Below are positions 29,872 through 39,354 of a DNA stretch of 64,000 nt, piece by piece; the stretch's first letter is position 1; each line of letters starts with the position of its first letter. Source of the stretch: Sphingomonas sanguinis. GTDB taxonomy: Bacteria; Pseudomonadota; Alphaproteobacteria; Sphingomonadales; Sphingomonadaceae. The notes below the pieces were generated by a model. It saw only the letters and a program-made list of their open reading frames with translations, had not been told where the DNA came from and made no database searches. A program made the position numbers and the translations under genes. Where the stretch lies: positions 345,001 through 409,000 of the forward strand of contig NZ_CP079203.1 in the NCBI RefSeq assembly GCF_019297835.1. Direction: 5' to 3'.

Positions 29872-31386
29872 TCAGGGGCGACGCGGTGCTTGCAGTCGCT
29901 TCAGCGCATCGGCAGCGTAACTGTTGGTTGGATCGAGTGCCAGCGAGCGGCGGAACAGGTCGATGGCCTGTTTCGGATTACCCTCCGCAACAGCGATATC
30001 CGCCAATCCGTCATGGCTATAGGCGGATTTGGGATAGACCGTCAGGTTGAAGCGGAAGATCGCCTTGGCTTCCGCATAGCGATGCGCCTCATACAAATCG
30101 TATCCCAGCCCCACCAGCGCGTCGTCGCTGAAGTCGAGCTTCGCGGCCGATCGTTTCAGTTCCCCGTATCGGGCGATGGCGCCGGCCACGCCGTCGCGGT
30201 CGATCCGGTCCCACATTATCTCGCGAAGTTGCGCGACCGGCAGCGTCACGGGCTGACCGAAGGCGATGGCGGCCATCGCGTTGCCAACCTTGCCTGCCGA
30301 GGCGCGGTCGCTGTTGCTCAGCACAATCGCGGTGAGATCATCGGCGGGGAAACGGATGATGTACGTCGAGAAGCCGTTGTCGCTGCCCGAATGATCCATC
30401 TCGTGTCGACCGAACCGCTCGGCGATCCGCCATCCGAAGCCATAGTTTCCCTTGCTAGGCGTGAACATCGCGTCGAGCGACGCCTGGCTGACCAGCTTGC
30501 CGGGCACGAGCGCGCGGTCCCACAGCAGCAGGTCGCCGATTGTCGAATACAGCCCGCCTGCGGAATAGCCGACCGTACGACTGATGATCGGCGCGTTGAT
30601 GAAGGTGGTGCCGAGTGAATAATAGCCCGACGCACGACGCGGGATCAGCGCACGCGTGTCGTCGTCGCCGCTGTGCGTCATGCCGAGCGGCACGAAGATG
30701 CGTTGTTTCACATACGCCGCCCAGCCCATGCCCGACGCGCTCTCGACGATGAGGCCGAGCAGATGATAACCGGAGTTGGAATAGTCGTACTTCTCGCCCG
30801 GCGTAAACTTGAGCGGCAGATCACGGAACAGCGCGACCAGCTCGGCCGGCTTGTAGTCGCGCCGCGACAGCACCTCGTCCCATTCGGGCAGGCTAGAGAA
30901 GTTGGGGATGCCAGACGTGTGGTTCAGCAACTGGCGGATCGTTATCGGTATCCACGCGGCGGGGCAGTTGCTCAGATGGCGGCAGATCGGATCATCGATC
31001 TTGAGCTTGCCCTGTTCCTGAAGCTGCATCACCGCCAATGCGGTAAACTGCTTGGTGACAGACGCGAGGCGGAACACGGTGTCGAGGCCATTCGGCACTC
31101 CGAGCTCGTAATTCGCCATGCCGTAGCTGCGTGCAAACACCGGCTTTCCGCCCCGTGCCAGCAGCACGGTTCCGGAGAACTGCTCGTTACGCGTCGCGGC
31201 GCGGAGATAGTCGTCGAGCGCCGCATCGAGCGCCTGTCCGGTCGGGGCAGTCACGGATGGCGTCGGGTTTGCCTGCACCTGCGCTGCGGCAGGAGAGGCG
31301 TTGCCGGCCAGCGCCAGCGCCAGCGCACCCCACGCCACGGTTGCGAGGACTCGTCGCCGGCGCCCCGTCCGCCTTCGTTCAGTCAT
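29872..31386 (-). CDS. Secreted serine hydrolase (beta-lactamase/PBP-like) with TPR tail
   Basis: A 504-residue protein of the class C beta-lactamase-like (PF00144) esterase/peptidase fold. An Arg-rich N-terminus and hydrophobic stretch ending ASPAAAQ form a signal peptide. The catalytic SVTK has Ser109 and Lys112, the YSN motif follows in YDYSNSGYHLLG, and HSG (DHSGSDNG) takes the KTG position. From about residue 400 there are two TPR-like repeats (ALVGLGYDLYEAHRYAEAKAIF, then GLADIAVAEGNPKQAIDLF). It may be an esterase or a peptidoglycan/D-amino-acid peptidase; beta-lactamase activity cannot be claimed. Confidence 0.9.
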   Translation of the reverse strand: MTERRRTGRRRRVLATVAWGALALALAGNASPAAAQVQANPTPSVTAPTGQALDAALDDYLRAATRNEQFSGTVLLARGGKPVFARSYGMANYELGVPNGLDTVFRLASVTKQFTALAVMQLQEQGKLKIDDPICRHLSNCPAAWIPITIRQLLNHTSGIPNFSSLPEWDEVLSRRDYKPAELVALFRDLPLKFTPGEKYDYSNSGYHLLGLIVESASGMGWAAYVKQRIFVPLGMTHSGDDDTRALIPRRASGYYSLGTTFINAPIISRTVGYSAGGLYSTIGDLLLWDRALVPGKLVSQASLDAMFTPSKGNYGFGWRIAERFGRHEMDHSGSDNGFSTYIIRFPADDLTAIVLSNSDRASAGKVGNAMAAIAFGQPVTLPVAQLREIMWDRIDRDGVAGAIARYGELKRSAAKLDFSDDALVGLGYDLYEAHRYAEAKAIFRFNLTVYPKSAYSHDGLADIAVAEGNPKQAIDLFRRSLALDPTNSYAADALKRLQAPRRP

Positions 31387-31807
31387 CGTCAGTGTTCCCC
31401 CGGTTCCGCAGTTAAGCGAGCACCACGACCGCGTGTATTGTCATGGTAATACGCTGCGGAGCAGGTAAGACAAGAGCCCGCATATTCCGCGGAGCACGAT
31501 TATCAGGCAATGCCTATCTCCGAATTAGATCGTTTTTGGACAGCTAACGGCCGCCCGGCCTGCGCCGATGCTGGCTGCACGGCTCCCGCTCCGGATATGA
31601 ATGAACGTCTGAAGTTGGGAAGCGACAAAGATGGCGCGGATAACCGAATGTGGGTCTCCTCGGCGGTAGGGTAGGGCGGCTTTCGTCATGTTTCGGACAG
31701 CGGTGGTTATTCGTGACGTGGAATTACAACGAGACGTCGACCATCAACCCGCCGGCTTGTAGCGCGGCGTAACCGAATTCACGCCACGCAATCCTGCCCC
31801 CTTCTAA
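31387..31807. other. Intergenic region, nothing recognisable
   Basis: About 420 bp between the serine hydrolase start and the mntP stop. No frame of convincing coding quality, no strong repeat and no RNA structure was noticed by eye. It must contain the serine hydrolase promoter, which I could not pinpoint. Confidence 0.5.
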
Positions 31808-32380
31808 TTAAGACGATAGGTGCTGAGCCAGTATCAGCCCACCGATCACGATCAAGACGAAGCCACCGAGGATCCCAGCATATCGCCCGAGGTAAGGCCC
31901 GATATGCTTACCCAACATGACGCCGATGGTAGCCATCAGCGTGGTCGTGCCGCCAATAACCATGCAGGCAGCCCAGATGTTGACGTCCATTAAGGCCAGG
32001 GTCACACCGACGGCCGCCGCATCGACACTCGTCGCGATCGCCGTTGCAGCAAGCCGCAGCATGCTGGGCTTAGTCTTGCTGTCGATTTGGTGTGCATCGC
32101 CTTCACTCGTCCAGGCTTCCCGGATCGTATAGGCACCAACGGCAAACAGCAGCGTGAACGCGACCCAATGGTCGTAATCGGCAATCCAGTCATTCAACGC
32201 AAAGCCAAGCAGCCAGCCAAGTGCAGGCGTCAGAGCCTCGAAAAAGCCGAACACAATGCCGACTTTAACAGCATCACGAAGGCGGGCTCGCCCTTCGGTC
32301 GCCCCTTTGCCCAACGCCGCCGCGAAGGCATCGACAGACAGGCTTGCGCCCAAAGCGCCAAGGGTCAGAATTCCGGGCAT
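31808..32380 (-). CDS. mntP: Manganese efflux pump MntP
   Basis: A 190-residue six-helix membrane exporter that removes excess Mn2+. It has the two-repeat layout: the first repeat contains SLSVDAFAAALGKGA and the second ATAIATSVDAAAVGVTLAL, which hold the paired Asp residues needed for transport. GIVFGFFEALTPALGWLLG is the second helix signature. The start at 32380 is the ATG giving normal family length; the longer frame upstream covers the riboswitch and is not coding. Expression is probably controlled by that upstream RNA element. Confidence 0.95.
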   Translation of the reverse strand: MPGILTLGALGASLSVDAFAAALGKGATEGRARLRDAVKVGIVFGFFEALTPALGWLLGFALNDWIADYDHWVAFTLLFAVGAYTIREAWTSEGDAHQIDSKTKPSMLRLAATAIATSVDAAAVGVTLALMDVNIWAACMVIGGTTTLMATIGVMLGKHIGPYLGRYAGILGGFVLIVIGGLILAQHLSS

Positions 32381-32447
32381 CACGTCATTACTCAGGGCCA
32401 GCAAACCAAACGATGCATGCACCCGTGGCCACAAAGCGGAGTGCTGC

Positions 32448-32554
32448 ATCATTGGTCTCGCCGGGCAGGACGAACCTGCTGCTACCGCCACGAGCCGATG
32501 GCTCAAGGATGTTGACGGCAACCCCGCTACTGCGGGTAGCTACTCCCCAAGGAT
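32448..32554 (-). ncRNA. yybP-ykoY (manganese) riboswitch upstream of mntP
   Basis: On the minus strand the element contains the conserved GGGGAGTAGC (32549-32540) and GGCGAGACC (32462-32454). Its two ends pair as helix P1: ATCCTTGG with CCAATGAT, with one mismatch. GTTGCCGTCAACATCC lies between, as expected for the middle hairpin region. The family senses Mn2+ and usually turns mntP and related genes on. It ends 67 nt before the mntP ATG, leaving space for an expression platform acting on translation or termination. Confidence 0.85.
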
Positions 32555-33015
32555 GACGGCCCAATATATGGCGACACGCATTGGCTCCATACGATAAATG
32601 CGATCAATTCGATCCGATTAATCGAGAGCAAGTGCTGGGCACGGTACCGAAGGCTCGATCTTAACGTTCTTCGTATGGAAAACCGTCCCCCGGACTCTCA
32701 TGCCCACAGCAGAATAGGAGCGCTGGAGCGCCGCTGCCTTTTTCGCGATTGCTCGTCACATCTTCCAGGCGCAGGACGGTGATCATCGCCTTCGGGTGGA
32801 GGCCGATTGTCACGTGGTCGCTGGTCGAACAGCTTGACGGCCGCCTATAATATCGTCTGCGGCTCGCCATCAAATCGGGCTCGTTTACACATGTGCTCGA
32901 TATGCCCAAGGGTTACCGTAAGCCGCTCTAACGTTCTGATAAGGGTCTGTTTCCCATGGGTTTAGGCTAAAAAGAGGCTTGATAAGCCGCGCTGGCCACC
33001 CCCTTATCACAAGGT
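32555..33015. other. Intergenic region, nothing recognisable
   Basis: A stretch of about 460 bp holding the promoter side of mntP and the 3' flank of the chemoreceptor gene. A minus-strand frame at 32661-32909 has no ribosome site, no known domain and an odd composition; I do not call it a gene. Confidence 0.5.
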
Positions 33016-33037
33016 CCGGCAGCGCGGAGGCTGCCGG
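33016..33037. terminator. Stem-loop after the chemoreceptor gene
   Basis: CCGGCAGC at 33016-33023 and GCTGCCGG at 33030-33037 form a perfect 8-bp stem with a 6-nt loop, 8 bp beyond the chemoreceptor stop. A T-run (33041-33046 region) is present only on the plus-strand side, so action on the minus-strand transcript is uncertain. Confidence 0.45.
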
Positions 33038-33045
33038 GGATCTTT

Positions 33046-34866
33046 TCAAAATTCCGACCAATCCTCCGAGAGTGCTGCGCTGCCTCCTGAGACAAGACGC
33101 ATTGCAGGTTTCGGGGCCAGCCGAGCCGTTGAGTCAATAGCTTGGTTCGCACGGATCCCTGACGTGTCAATCCGGAAGCGAGCGACATGCCCCGCCAGCT
33201 CGTCCGCCTTGTCCGTCAGCTCACGAGCCGCAGCAGTCGTTTCTTCAACCATAGCCGCGTTGCGCTGGGTAACGCCGTCCATTTCCTCGACTGCGACATT
33301 GACCTGACCCAAGCCACTAGCCTGCTGCTCCGCCGAGTTGGCCAGGCTATTGATCAGTGTCGTGATCTCTTGGACTCGAACGATGATCTGATCGAGGGAG
33401 CGCCCTGTCTGCGCCACCAGTTCAACGCCGGCCCCGATCTGCTCATTGCTGGCGACGATCCGCGACTTCACGTCTTTGGCCGCATCTGCCGAGCGCTGCG
33501 CCAGCGCCCGAACTTCGGAGGCGACGACAGCGAAGCCCTTGCCCGCGTCACCGGCACGCGCCGCCTCGACTCCGGCGTTCAGCGCCAACAGATTGGTCTG
33601 GAACGCGATGCCATCGATCACGCTAATTATTTCCGAGATCTCATGGCTGGACCGCTCGATACCGCTCATCGCTGCGACTGCATCGCGGACGACCTGCCCA
33701 CCATTTTGCGCAGCGCTGCTGGCGTCTGCTGCCACCGTATCGGCACGTTTCGCGTCAGATGCCGAACGCCCCACCATGTCCGTGATCTGCTGCATTGAAG
33801 CAGCCGTCTCTTCCAAGCTAGCGGCCTGCTGCTCAGTACGTTGGGACAAGTCCTCGGACGCGGAGCGAATCTCTCCCGAAGCCGCACGAAGGCCTTCGGA
33901 AACACCGCTCACCGCGATCATCGCCTGTTCAACCTGAGCCATGGCGTTGTTGAAGTCGGTGGCCAGCGACGCAAAGGGCTCATCAAGTGTGACATGGATC
34001 CGAGCGGTCAAATCACCGGCCGCCAATGACTGCATGCCCGCGCCGATCGTGGTGACGATCAGTGCCGCTTGCTCTTCTTTCTGACGGTCGGCCTGTGCAA
34101 GTTGGTCACGCAATGCCGCGGCCGCACGCATCATCTCCCCCACCTCGTCTCGAGCATCGTTCGCAGGGATGGCAACGGTGCGCTCCCCTGCCGCCAGCTT
34201 GCCAAGCATGCCGCTCATGGCGCCCACAGGACGTGCGACAAGGCGAACCAACAGGATCAGCATGGCGATGGTCAGCAGAGCAACCGCCAACACCGTCCCG
34301 ATCATGATGCGGTGACTGGTGACGTAATTAGCCTCTGCCTCTTCAACCAGCGCGTCGATAGCGCGGGACTGTTTGAGACGCAGCGTGTCAGCCGCCTTGT
34401 TGACGGTCACGAAATAGGGTCGCGCGATCCGGAAAAGCTCTATCGCCTTTGGCGACCCTGACGCGGCCGCCTGTAATGTTTCATTGGCGTGGGACTGATA
34501 CTCATTCCAATCGCGGACGAAGGTATCGAGCGCGGTTCGTGTTTCGTCGTCAGCCAGACGTGGACGAAGCCAGCGCGACCGCTCCGCTATCTGGTCCCGC
34601 AGCTCGTCCAACCGCCGTTGCGCAACGGCACGATCTTCACGCGTAACAGATAAGAGATGCTGGCCGACGGTGGCGCGATACGTCGCTGTACTAGCGTTGA
34701 TGACAGCGATCGCCTCGAACTGGGACCGCTGTTCACCACCCAGATTGACCGCAACGTCGCGCATATCGCCCAAGCGAACGACGGCGAGTGCCGCTAGCCC
34801 CATGAGCGCGATCAGCAGAATGGAAAAGCACGCGATGAGCTTTCCGGAGATGCGGAGATTTTGCAC
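33046..34866 (-). CDS. Methyl-accepting chemotaxis protein
   Basis: A 606-residue transmembrane chemoreceptor. The first helix is at residues 8-30 (LIACFSILLIALMGLAALAVV). A four-helix-bundle-like periplasmic domain covers 30-190, and a second helix lies at about 190-212 (MIGTVLAVALLTIAMLILLV). HAMP follows, then the signalling domain from about 330, whose hairpin tip reads [24 protein letters not shown] see no C-terminal CheR-binding pentapeptide. No chemotaxis (che) genes are in the window, so it is an orphan receptor. The ligand is unknown. Confidence 0.94.
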   Translation of the reverse strand: MQNLRISGKLIACFSILLIALMGLAALAVVRLGDMRDVAVNLGGEQRSQFEAIAVINASTATYRATVGQHLLSVTREDRAVAQRRLDELRDQIAERSRWLRPRLADDETRTALDTFVRDWNEYQSHANETLQAAASGSPKAIELFRIARPYFVTVNKAADTLRLKQSRAIDALVEEAEANYVTSHRIMIGTVLAVALLTIAMLILLVRLVARPVGAMSGMLGKLAAGERTVAIPANDARDEVGEMMRAAAALRDQLAQADRQKEEQAALIVTTIGAGMQSLAAGDLTARIHVTLDEPFASLATDFNNAMAQVEQAMIAVSGVSEGLRAASGEIRSASEDLSQRTEQQAASLEETAASMQQITDMVGRSASDAKRADTVAADASSAAQNGGQVVRDAVAAMSGIERSSHEISEIISVIDGIAFQTNLLALNAGVEAARAGDAGKGFAVVASEVRALAQRSADAAKDVKSRIVASNEQIGAGVELVAQTGRSLDQIIVRVQEITTLINSLANSAEQQASGLGQVNVAVEEMDGVTQRNAAMVEETTAAARELTDKADELAGHVARFRIDTSGIRANQAIDSTARLAPKPAMRLVSGGSAALSEDWSEF

Positions 34867-35935
34867 GGAGGCAGTCCCTTCGATCCGTTGGCGCCCCCCA
34901 GCGCAGGGCGCGCCAACTGCCTGCCCCGAGTTAACGTTATGCTATTGATCAGAGTTAATATGGATTAATGATGGTAGTGCGGTGGCAGTGCGCTTCGTTT
35001 GGAGAGTACGCCAACTGCGAGACACGCTAGCAGCACCATCACCAGCGTAAGCGGCGCAGATTTGAACCCAGTCCCAGAACGCGGTGCCGCTTGCTGATCT
35101 TGCCCGCGAGTCCGGCCTGCGGACGCTATTACTCAAGTTAGACGCATGCCGGAGGTTGGTCGAATTTGGCAGACATCATGGCAGGAACCCCCCAAGAGCG
35201 CTCCCATCGCTAAGCCGGGCCTTTGCTGCTGCAAAGATCCGCATGACTGAATGTCGGACGTCGGAAAGTGGGCAGGGGCGTTGAATGACCGATATTGGGT
35301 CTTACGCGTCGTGACTGGCCGCCGACCGCTGCGGGATACTCCGGGGCGAATTTTCGCGTTACAGGTCGTTCCCTACGCCATGTTCAAATGCGCGGTCGCC
35401 GTTGGGATGAGGTCGCTGGCAAAGCTCTCTCCTCTCGAGGCGGACTTTACATCGGCATGGTCCCATTCGAGGGAAGCATGTCAGCCCGCACGGGAATTGG
35501 GCGAACTTTTATGCCCCGCTTTGCCTCTACGGATCAGTCTCGGGTGCAATTCTGTCTCGAACCTCCCCTTTTTGCTGGGGCCGGTTGCAAAAGCATATGC
35601 ATGTCAAAAACTTCATCAAGACAGCAGCGACGCACGATCAGTGACGTTTCATCGGACGGCCAATTGGCACCAAGCTGTAATGGCGGAATAAGACGGTAAA
35701 TCGCTCTTGTGTATCCGATGGGCAATCTACGTCCAAAAATGTCCAAAATGATAACAACAGAATGCTTAGCGAGGAGTTTGTGTGGCTTTCCTGCACGATG
35801 TGGCTCGTAATTTGATCTATGTATCAAATGTCATTTGTGTGGAGCTGTCACGTTGCTGAAATATTCCCGGGTCGCTTGACGCCAATATGACCAGATGCCG
35901 AACCGCTTGGGGGCGGTGGCACACAAGGGGGTAAC
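34867..35935. other. 1.07-kb intergenic region without a recognisable gene
   Basis: Several short frames exist on both strands (for example 35084-35284 and 35295-35699 plus, 35534-35827 minus), but none shows a domain I recognise and the reading quality is poor. The GC content drops near 34930-34980 and 35740-35840, compatible with promoters for the flanking chemoreceptor and TonB receptor genes. It may be a graveyard of an older gene. Confidence 0.5.
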
Positions 35936-35938
35936 GTG

Positions 35939-38900
35939 ATGAAACAAGGATGTTTCTCGCGCAGGGTTCTGCGCGGGGGTGTGGCTTTGCAGGCCCTGGC
36001 GATGGTCGGTGCCGGCATCGGTGCGGTCGCACTGGCCACGCCAGCGATGGCGCAGGACTATACCACAGGCGCGATCTCGGGCACGGTCGTCGATACCGCC
36101 AACAAGCCGGTGGCAGGTGTGACCGTAACTCTGCGCTCCAAGGCGCAGAATCAGGTGCGTACCTTCGTGTCGTCGGCCACTGGCCGCTTCTCGGCCGTGG
36201 GGCTTGTCCCGGGTCTGTACGACGTGACGACCGAAGGCGCCAATTACGCGACCCATACGGACACGATAACGGTTGCCGCCGCGCAGGAAAACCGGGTCAC
36301 CTTGACCGTCGTCGCCAAGGATGCGCCCGCCAATGAGGTGGTCGTCACCGGCCAGCGTGTCCGCGAGGATTTCACCAAGACCACGACGGGCATCAACCTC
36401 GATGTGGTTGCGACCGCCGCGCAATTGCCGATCGGTCGATCGGTAACGGCGTTGGCGCTGCTGGCGCCGGGCGCCGTCGCGGGTGCCCCCGGCTTTGGCA
36501 ACGTGGCGTCGCTCGGCGGATCGTCGGTGGCAGAGAACGCCTATTACATCAATGGCCTGAACATCACCAACCCGGACACCTATGTCGGATCCGCGCGGGT
36601 GCCGTTCGACTTCTATCAGACGGTCGACGTGCAGACGGCGGGTTATGCCGCCGAGTTCGGTCGCGCGACGGGTGGCGTCATCAACGCCACGACCAAGTCG
36701 GGCACGAACACCCCGATGATGGCGATCCACGGCAATTTTGATGAGACGGGGCTGCAATCCAGCAATCCGAACATTGGTGCAGCCACCAACCCGTCGACCA
36801 TCGGTCGACTGGCGCATACCGCCACCCAGGCCCTGAGCATCGAAGCCGGTGGTCCGATCATCAAGGACCATATCTTCCTATACGGTCTGTATCAGGCCAA
36901 TGATATCGTAGGTAAGAGCGCCTCGCCGCTTTCCAATTACTATCAGCGCACGATCAGCACGGATCCCTTCTACGGCGGCAAGCTGGACGTCTACGTCAAT
37001 CCGACCCAGCATCTGGAATTCACGCTGTTCGATACGCGCCAGACGACGCGCACCGACAGCTATACCTTCACGCCCAATTCCAGTTTCACCGGCGGCACAC
37101 CGGGCAAATATACCGGCAGTCAGAATTACAAGCAGGGCGGCCTTAACTGGGTCGGGCGGTACACGGGCAGCATCACCGACTTCTTCCAGATTTCGGGCGC
37201 CTATGGCATCAGCCGTGACTCGAGCAACACGTTGCCGCTGGACACTGCATCCTATTATGTGATCGATCGCCGCACCGCGACGACGGGTGGTCTGCCGCAG
37301 GTGATCTCGGCACAGCCCTATAGTGGCAATTCGATCAACAACACGCAGCGCAAATTCTATCGGATCGATGGCGACCTTCGGTTCGAGGCACTGGGGCGCC
37401 ATCATATCCGCTTCGGTCTGGACAATGAGGACGTCAGCGAAACCAAAATTTCGACGCTGAATGGCGGTCTTCCGATCATCTATGACTATCGCAACACCGG
37501 CGCACGGCTGACCTATGAACGTCTGGGCGGGTTCGTCTCCGGCCAGGACCGCGCCTATTATGTGCAGGATTCGTGGGAACCGGCGCGGGGCCTGACGATC
37601 AACCTGGGCGTGCGCGACGACGAGTTCCAGCAGTATAACCTGTCGGGACAGCGCTATTTGTCTTTGAAGGACAATATCGCGGCACGCGCCGGGTTCAGCT
37701 GGACGCCCGGCGGCGACTCCCGCTTCCGCTTCAACGGCAGCTATGGCCGCTACTTCATCCCGCCGGCGATGAACCTGGGTTTCCGCGGTCGCGACCTCTA
37801 TTTCCGGGAATATTTCGCCTATCCGACCGGCTTCACGGCGGCCAATTTCCCGGTCAATCCGAATACCGGCCTGCCTCTGGCCAATTTCGGTCCTGCGCTG
37901 ACCAACCTGGCGGGAGCGGGCTATGGTTCGGCCTGTCCGACGGATATTTCGGCCGCGCCGGGCAATCCGATCAACGGGGCGGCAACCTGCCTGATCTATG
38001 GTGCGGGCATTCAGGATCCGGCGGCGGCGAAGCTGGCCGTCGGAGCCAAGCCGACCTATGAGGACGAGTTCGTCCTGGGGGCGCATTTCCGGGTGACCGA
38101 GCTATTCTCCGTCGGCCTGACGGGGACGTATCGCAATCTGGGCCGCGTGTCCGAGGATACCGATTTCGCGCCTTTCCTCGCCAATTATTATTGCAACGGC
38201 GGCGCGAACGCGTCGGCCACGCAGTGCGATTTCTATCAGAACAACAGCACCTATTATATCTGGAACCCCGGTCGCTCGTCGCAAACCGTCCGCGACTGGG
38301 TCGACCCGACCAAGTCGGTGACGTTGACGGGTCTCGCCTTCCCCAAGCCCAAGCGTCAATATGAGGCCCTGGTCTTCGACTGGAAGCGGGCGGATGACGG
38401 CGTCTGGGCGCTGCAAGGCTCGATCACCGTGTCGCGCTCCTACGGTAATTACGAGGGCACGGTGAAGTCCGACGCGGGCAACGGCACCCAGTCCGACGCG
38501 GGGTCGACGCAGGATTACGATTATCTCGGTCTGACCGACTATTCGACGGGCCTGCTACCCAATGACCGGACGTTCGTGTTGAAGACGTTCGGCAGCTATC
38601 ACGTCACCGACAATCTGTTGTTCGGTACCAATGTGCTGGTCCAGTCGCCGACGCGGCTGAGCTGCCTGGGTTATCATCCGACCGATCCCAATGCGGCCGG
38701 GTATAATGCCTCGAGCTTCTATTGCGCCTATGGAGCGCTCAACTCGAACGGCAATTATACGATGACGCAGCCGTCGCCGCGCGGCACGGGTCTGCGGACG
38801 CAGTGGGTCAAGCAGATCGATCTGTCGTTCCGCTATCGGTTGCCGGAAGCGTGGGGCTTCAAGAACTTCGTTCTGCGGGCCGATGCCTTCAACGTCTTCA

Positions 38901-39043
38901 ATTCGCAGCCGATCACGCAGCGTTACGTGCAGCATGAAAACGCCAAGTCGGGTTCGGAATTTACCCCCGATCCGCTCTATGGCACGCCTTACGGCTATCT
39001 GAACCCGCGCTCGGTGCGGCTGGGCTTCGACATTCTCTTCTGA
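35939..39043 (+). CDS. TonB-dependent receptor with N-terminal carboxypeptidase-regulatory-like domain (Oar-like)
   Basis: A 1034-residue outer-membrane beta-barrel. The signal peptide ends ATPAMAQ near residue 38. Residues about 45-120 are a beta-sandwich (GAISGTVVDTANKPVAGVTVTL) of the carboxypeptidase-regulatory type. A TonB-box/plug region follows (NEVVVTGQRVRED, GFGNVASLGGSSVAENAYYING). The C-terminus ends in the barrel Phe motif (VRLGFDILF). Start chosen as ATG at 35939, 7 nt after AAGGGGG; a GTG three bases earlier is possible. The substrate is unknown; Oar-type receptors often take up peptides or glycans. Confidence 0.93.
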   Translation: MKQGCFSRRVLRGGVALQALAMVGAGIGAVALATPAMAQDYTTGAISGTVVDTANKPVAGVTVTLRSKAQNQVRTFVSSATGRFSAVGLVPGLYDVTTEGANYATHTDTITVAAAQENRVTLTVVAKDAPANEVVVTGQRVREDFTKTTTGINLDVVATAAQLPIGRSVTALALLAPGAVAGAPGFGNVASLGGSSVAENAYYINGLNITNPDTYVGSARVPFDFYQTVDVQTAGYAAEFGRATGGVINATTKSGTNTPMMAIHGNFDETGLQSSNPNIGAATNPSTIGRLAHTATQALSIEAGGPIIKDHIFLYGLYQANDIVGKSASPLSNYYQRTISTDPFYGGKLDVYVNPTQHLEFTLFDTRQTTRTDSYTFTPNSSFTGGTPGKYTGSQNYKQGGLNWVGRYTGSITDFFQISGAYGISRDSSNTLPLDTASYYVIDRRTATTGGLPQVISAQPYSGNSINNTQRKFYRIDGDLRFEALGRHHIRFGLDNEDVSETKISTLNGGLPIIYDYRNTGARLTYERLGGFVSGQDRAYYVQDSWEPARGLTINLGVRDDEFQQYNLSGQRYLSLKDNIAARAGFSWTPGGDSRFRFNGSYGRYFIPPAMNLGFRGRDLYFREYFAYPTGFTAANFPVNPNTGLPLANFGPALTNLAGAGYGSACPTDISAAPGNPINGAATCLIYGAGIQDPAAAKLAVGAKPTYEDEFVLGAHFRVTELFSVGLTGTYRNLGRVSEDTDFAPFLANYYCNGGANASATQCDFYQNNSTYYIWNPGRSSQTVRDWVDPTKSVTLTGLAFPKPKRQYEALVFDWKRADDGVWALQGSITVSRSYGNYEGTVKSDAGNGTQSDAGSTQDYDYLGLTDYSTGLLPNDRTFVLKTFGSYHVTDNLLFGTNVLVQSPTRLSCLGYHPTDPNAAGYNASSFYCAYGALNSNGNYTMTQPSPRGTGLRTQWVKQIDLSFRYRLPEAWGFKNFVLRADAFNVFNSQPITQRYVQHENAKSGSEFTPDPLYGTPYGYLNPRSVRLGFDILF

Positions 39044-39071
39044 TCGAACGGTGCCGTCGAGAAAGGGGGGC

Positions 39072-39101
39072 GGGGGCGTTTGCCTTCGCCCCCTCATTTT
39101 T
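39072..39101 (+). terminator. Rho-independent terminator after the Oar-like receptor gene
   Basis: GGGGGCG at 39072-39078 and CGCCCCC at 39087-39093 form a 7-bp GC stem with an 8-nt loop, followed by TCATTTTT. It starts 28 nt after the receptor stop. It could also work for the small minus-strand frame ending at 39094. Confidence 0.8.
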
Positions 39102-39285
39102 CTGGGTCGGTGTCGAAGCGCGGCTGCCTGGGCTGGATCTCTTGGCGGATCATGGCGGCATAGAATGCCCTGATCGGCGGCTCGGTGTTCATTCGGGCAT
39201 CTAACGGATCGGATATGACGATGAACCGATCCGGCTCCGACGCCTGCTTTACGACGACGGGTTTGACCTTCATCCAAACAGTCAT
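39094..39285 (-). CDS. Small hypothetical protein, convergent to the receptor gene
   Basis: A 63-residue frame beginning MTVWMKVKPVVVKQ and containing DRFIVISDPLDARMNTEPPIRAFYAAMI. Its composition is protein-like, unlike most shadow frames here. It ends exactly at the bidirectional terminator of the upstream receptor. No ribosome site is evident before the start, and its 5' end nearly abuts the GH92 promoter on the other strand, so divergent transcription is possible. No family recognised. Confidence 0.4.
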   Translation of the reverse strand: MTVWMKVKPVVVKQASEPDRFIVISDPLDARMNTEPPIRAFYAAMIRQEIQPRQPRFDTDPEK

Positions 39286-39298
39286 GTGTCTGTAAAAA

Positions 39299-39327
39299 TT
39301 GGCGTTCACCCACGCCTCTTCTATAAT
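39299..39327 (+). promoter_or_regulatory. Sigma-70 type promoter of the GH92 gene
   Basis: TTGGCG at 39299-39304 and TATAAT at 39322-39327 with exactly 17 bp between. The implied transcription start near 39334 lies downstream of the first in-frame start at 39286, supporting the ATG at 39355 as the true start. Confidence 0.7.
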
Positions 39328-39354
39328 GCGCGAAGCAGGGATGGGGGTGATCGG

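Noticed and set aside
29872..31386. Calling the serine hydrolase a class C beta-lactamase (AmpC)
   Set aside because: It has SVTK, YSN and HSG, not KTG, is too long, and carries TPR repeats; a resistance role is not supported.
32661..32909. Minus-strand 82-residue frame
   Set aside because: No start signal, no domain, Ser/Arg/Cys-rich composition; treated as intergenic.
35084..35827. Short frames upstream of the Oar-like receptor
   Set aside because: None has a recognised domain and they overlap on both strands; coding potential not convincing.
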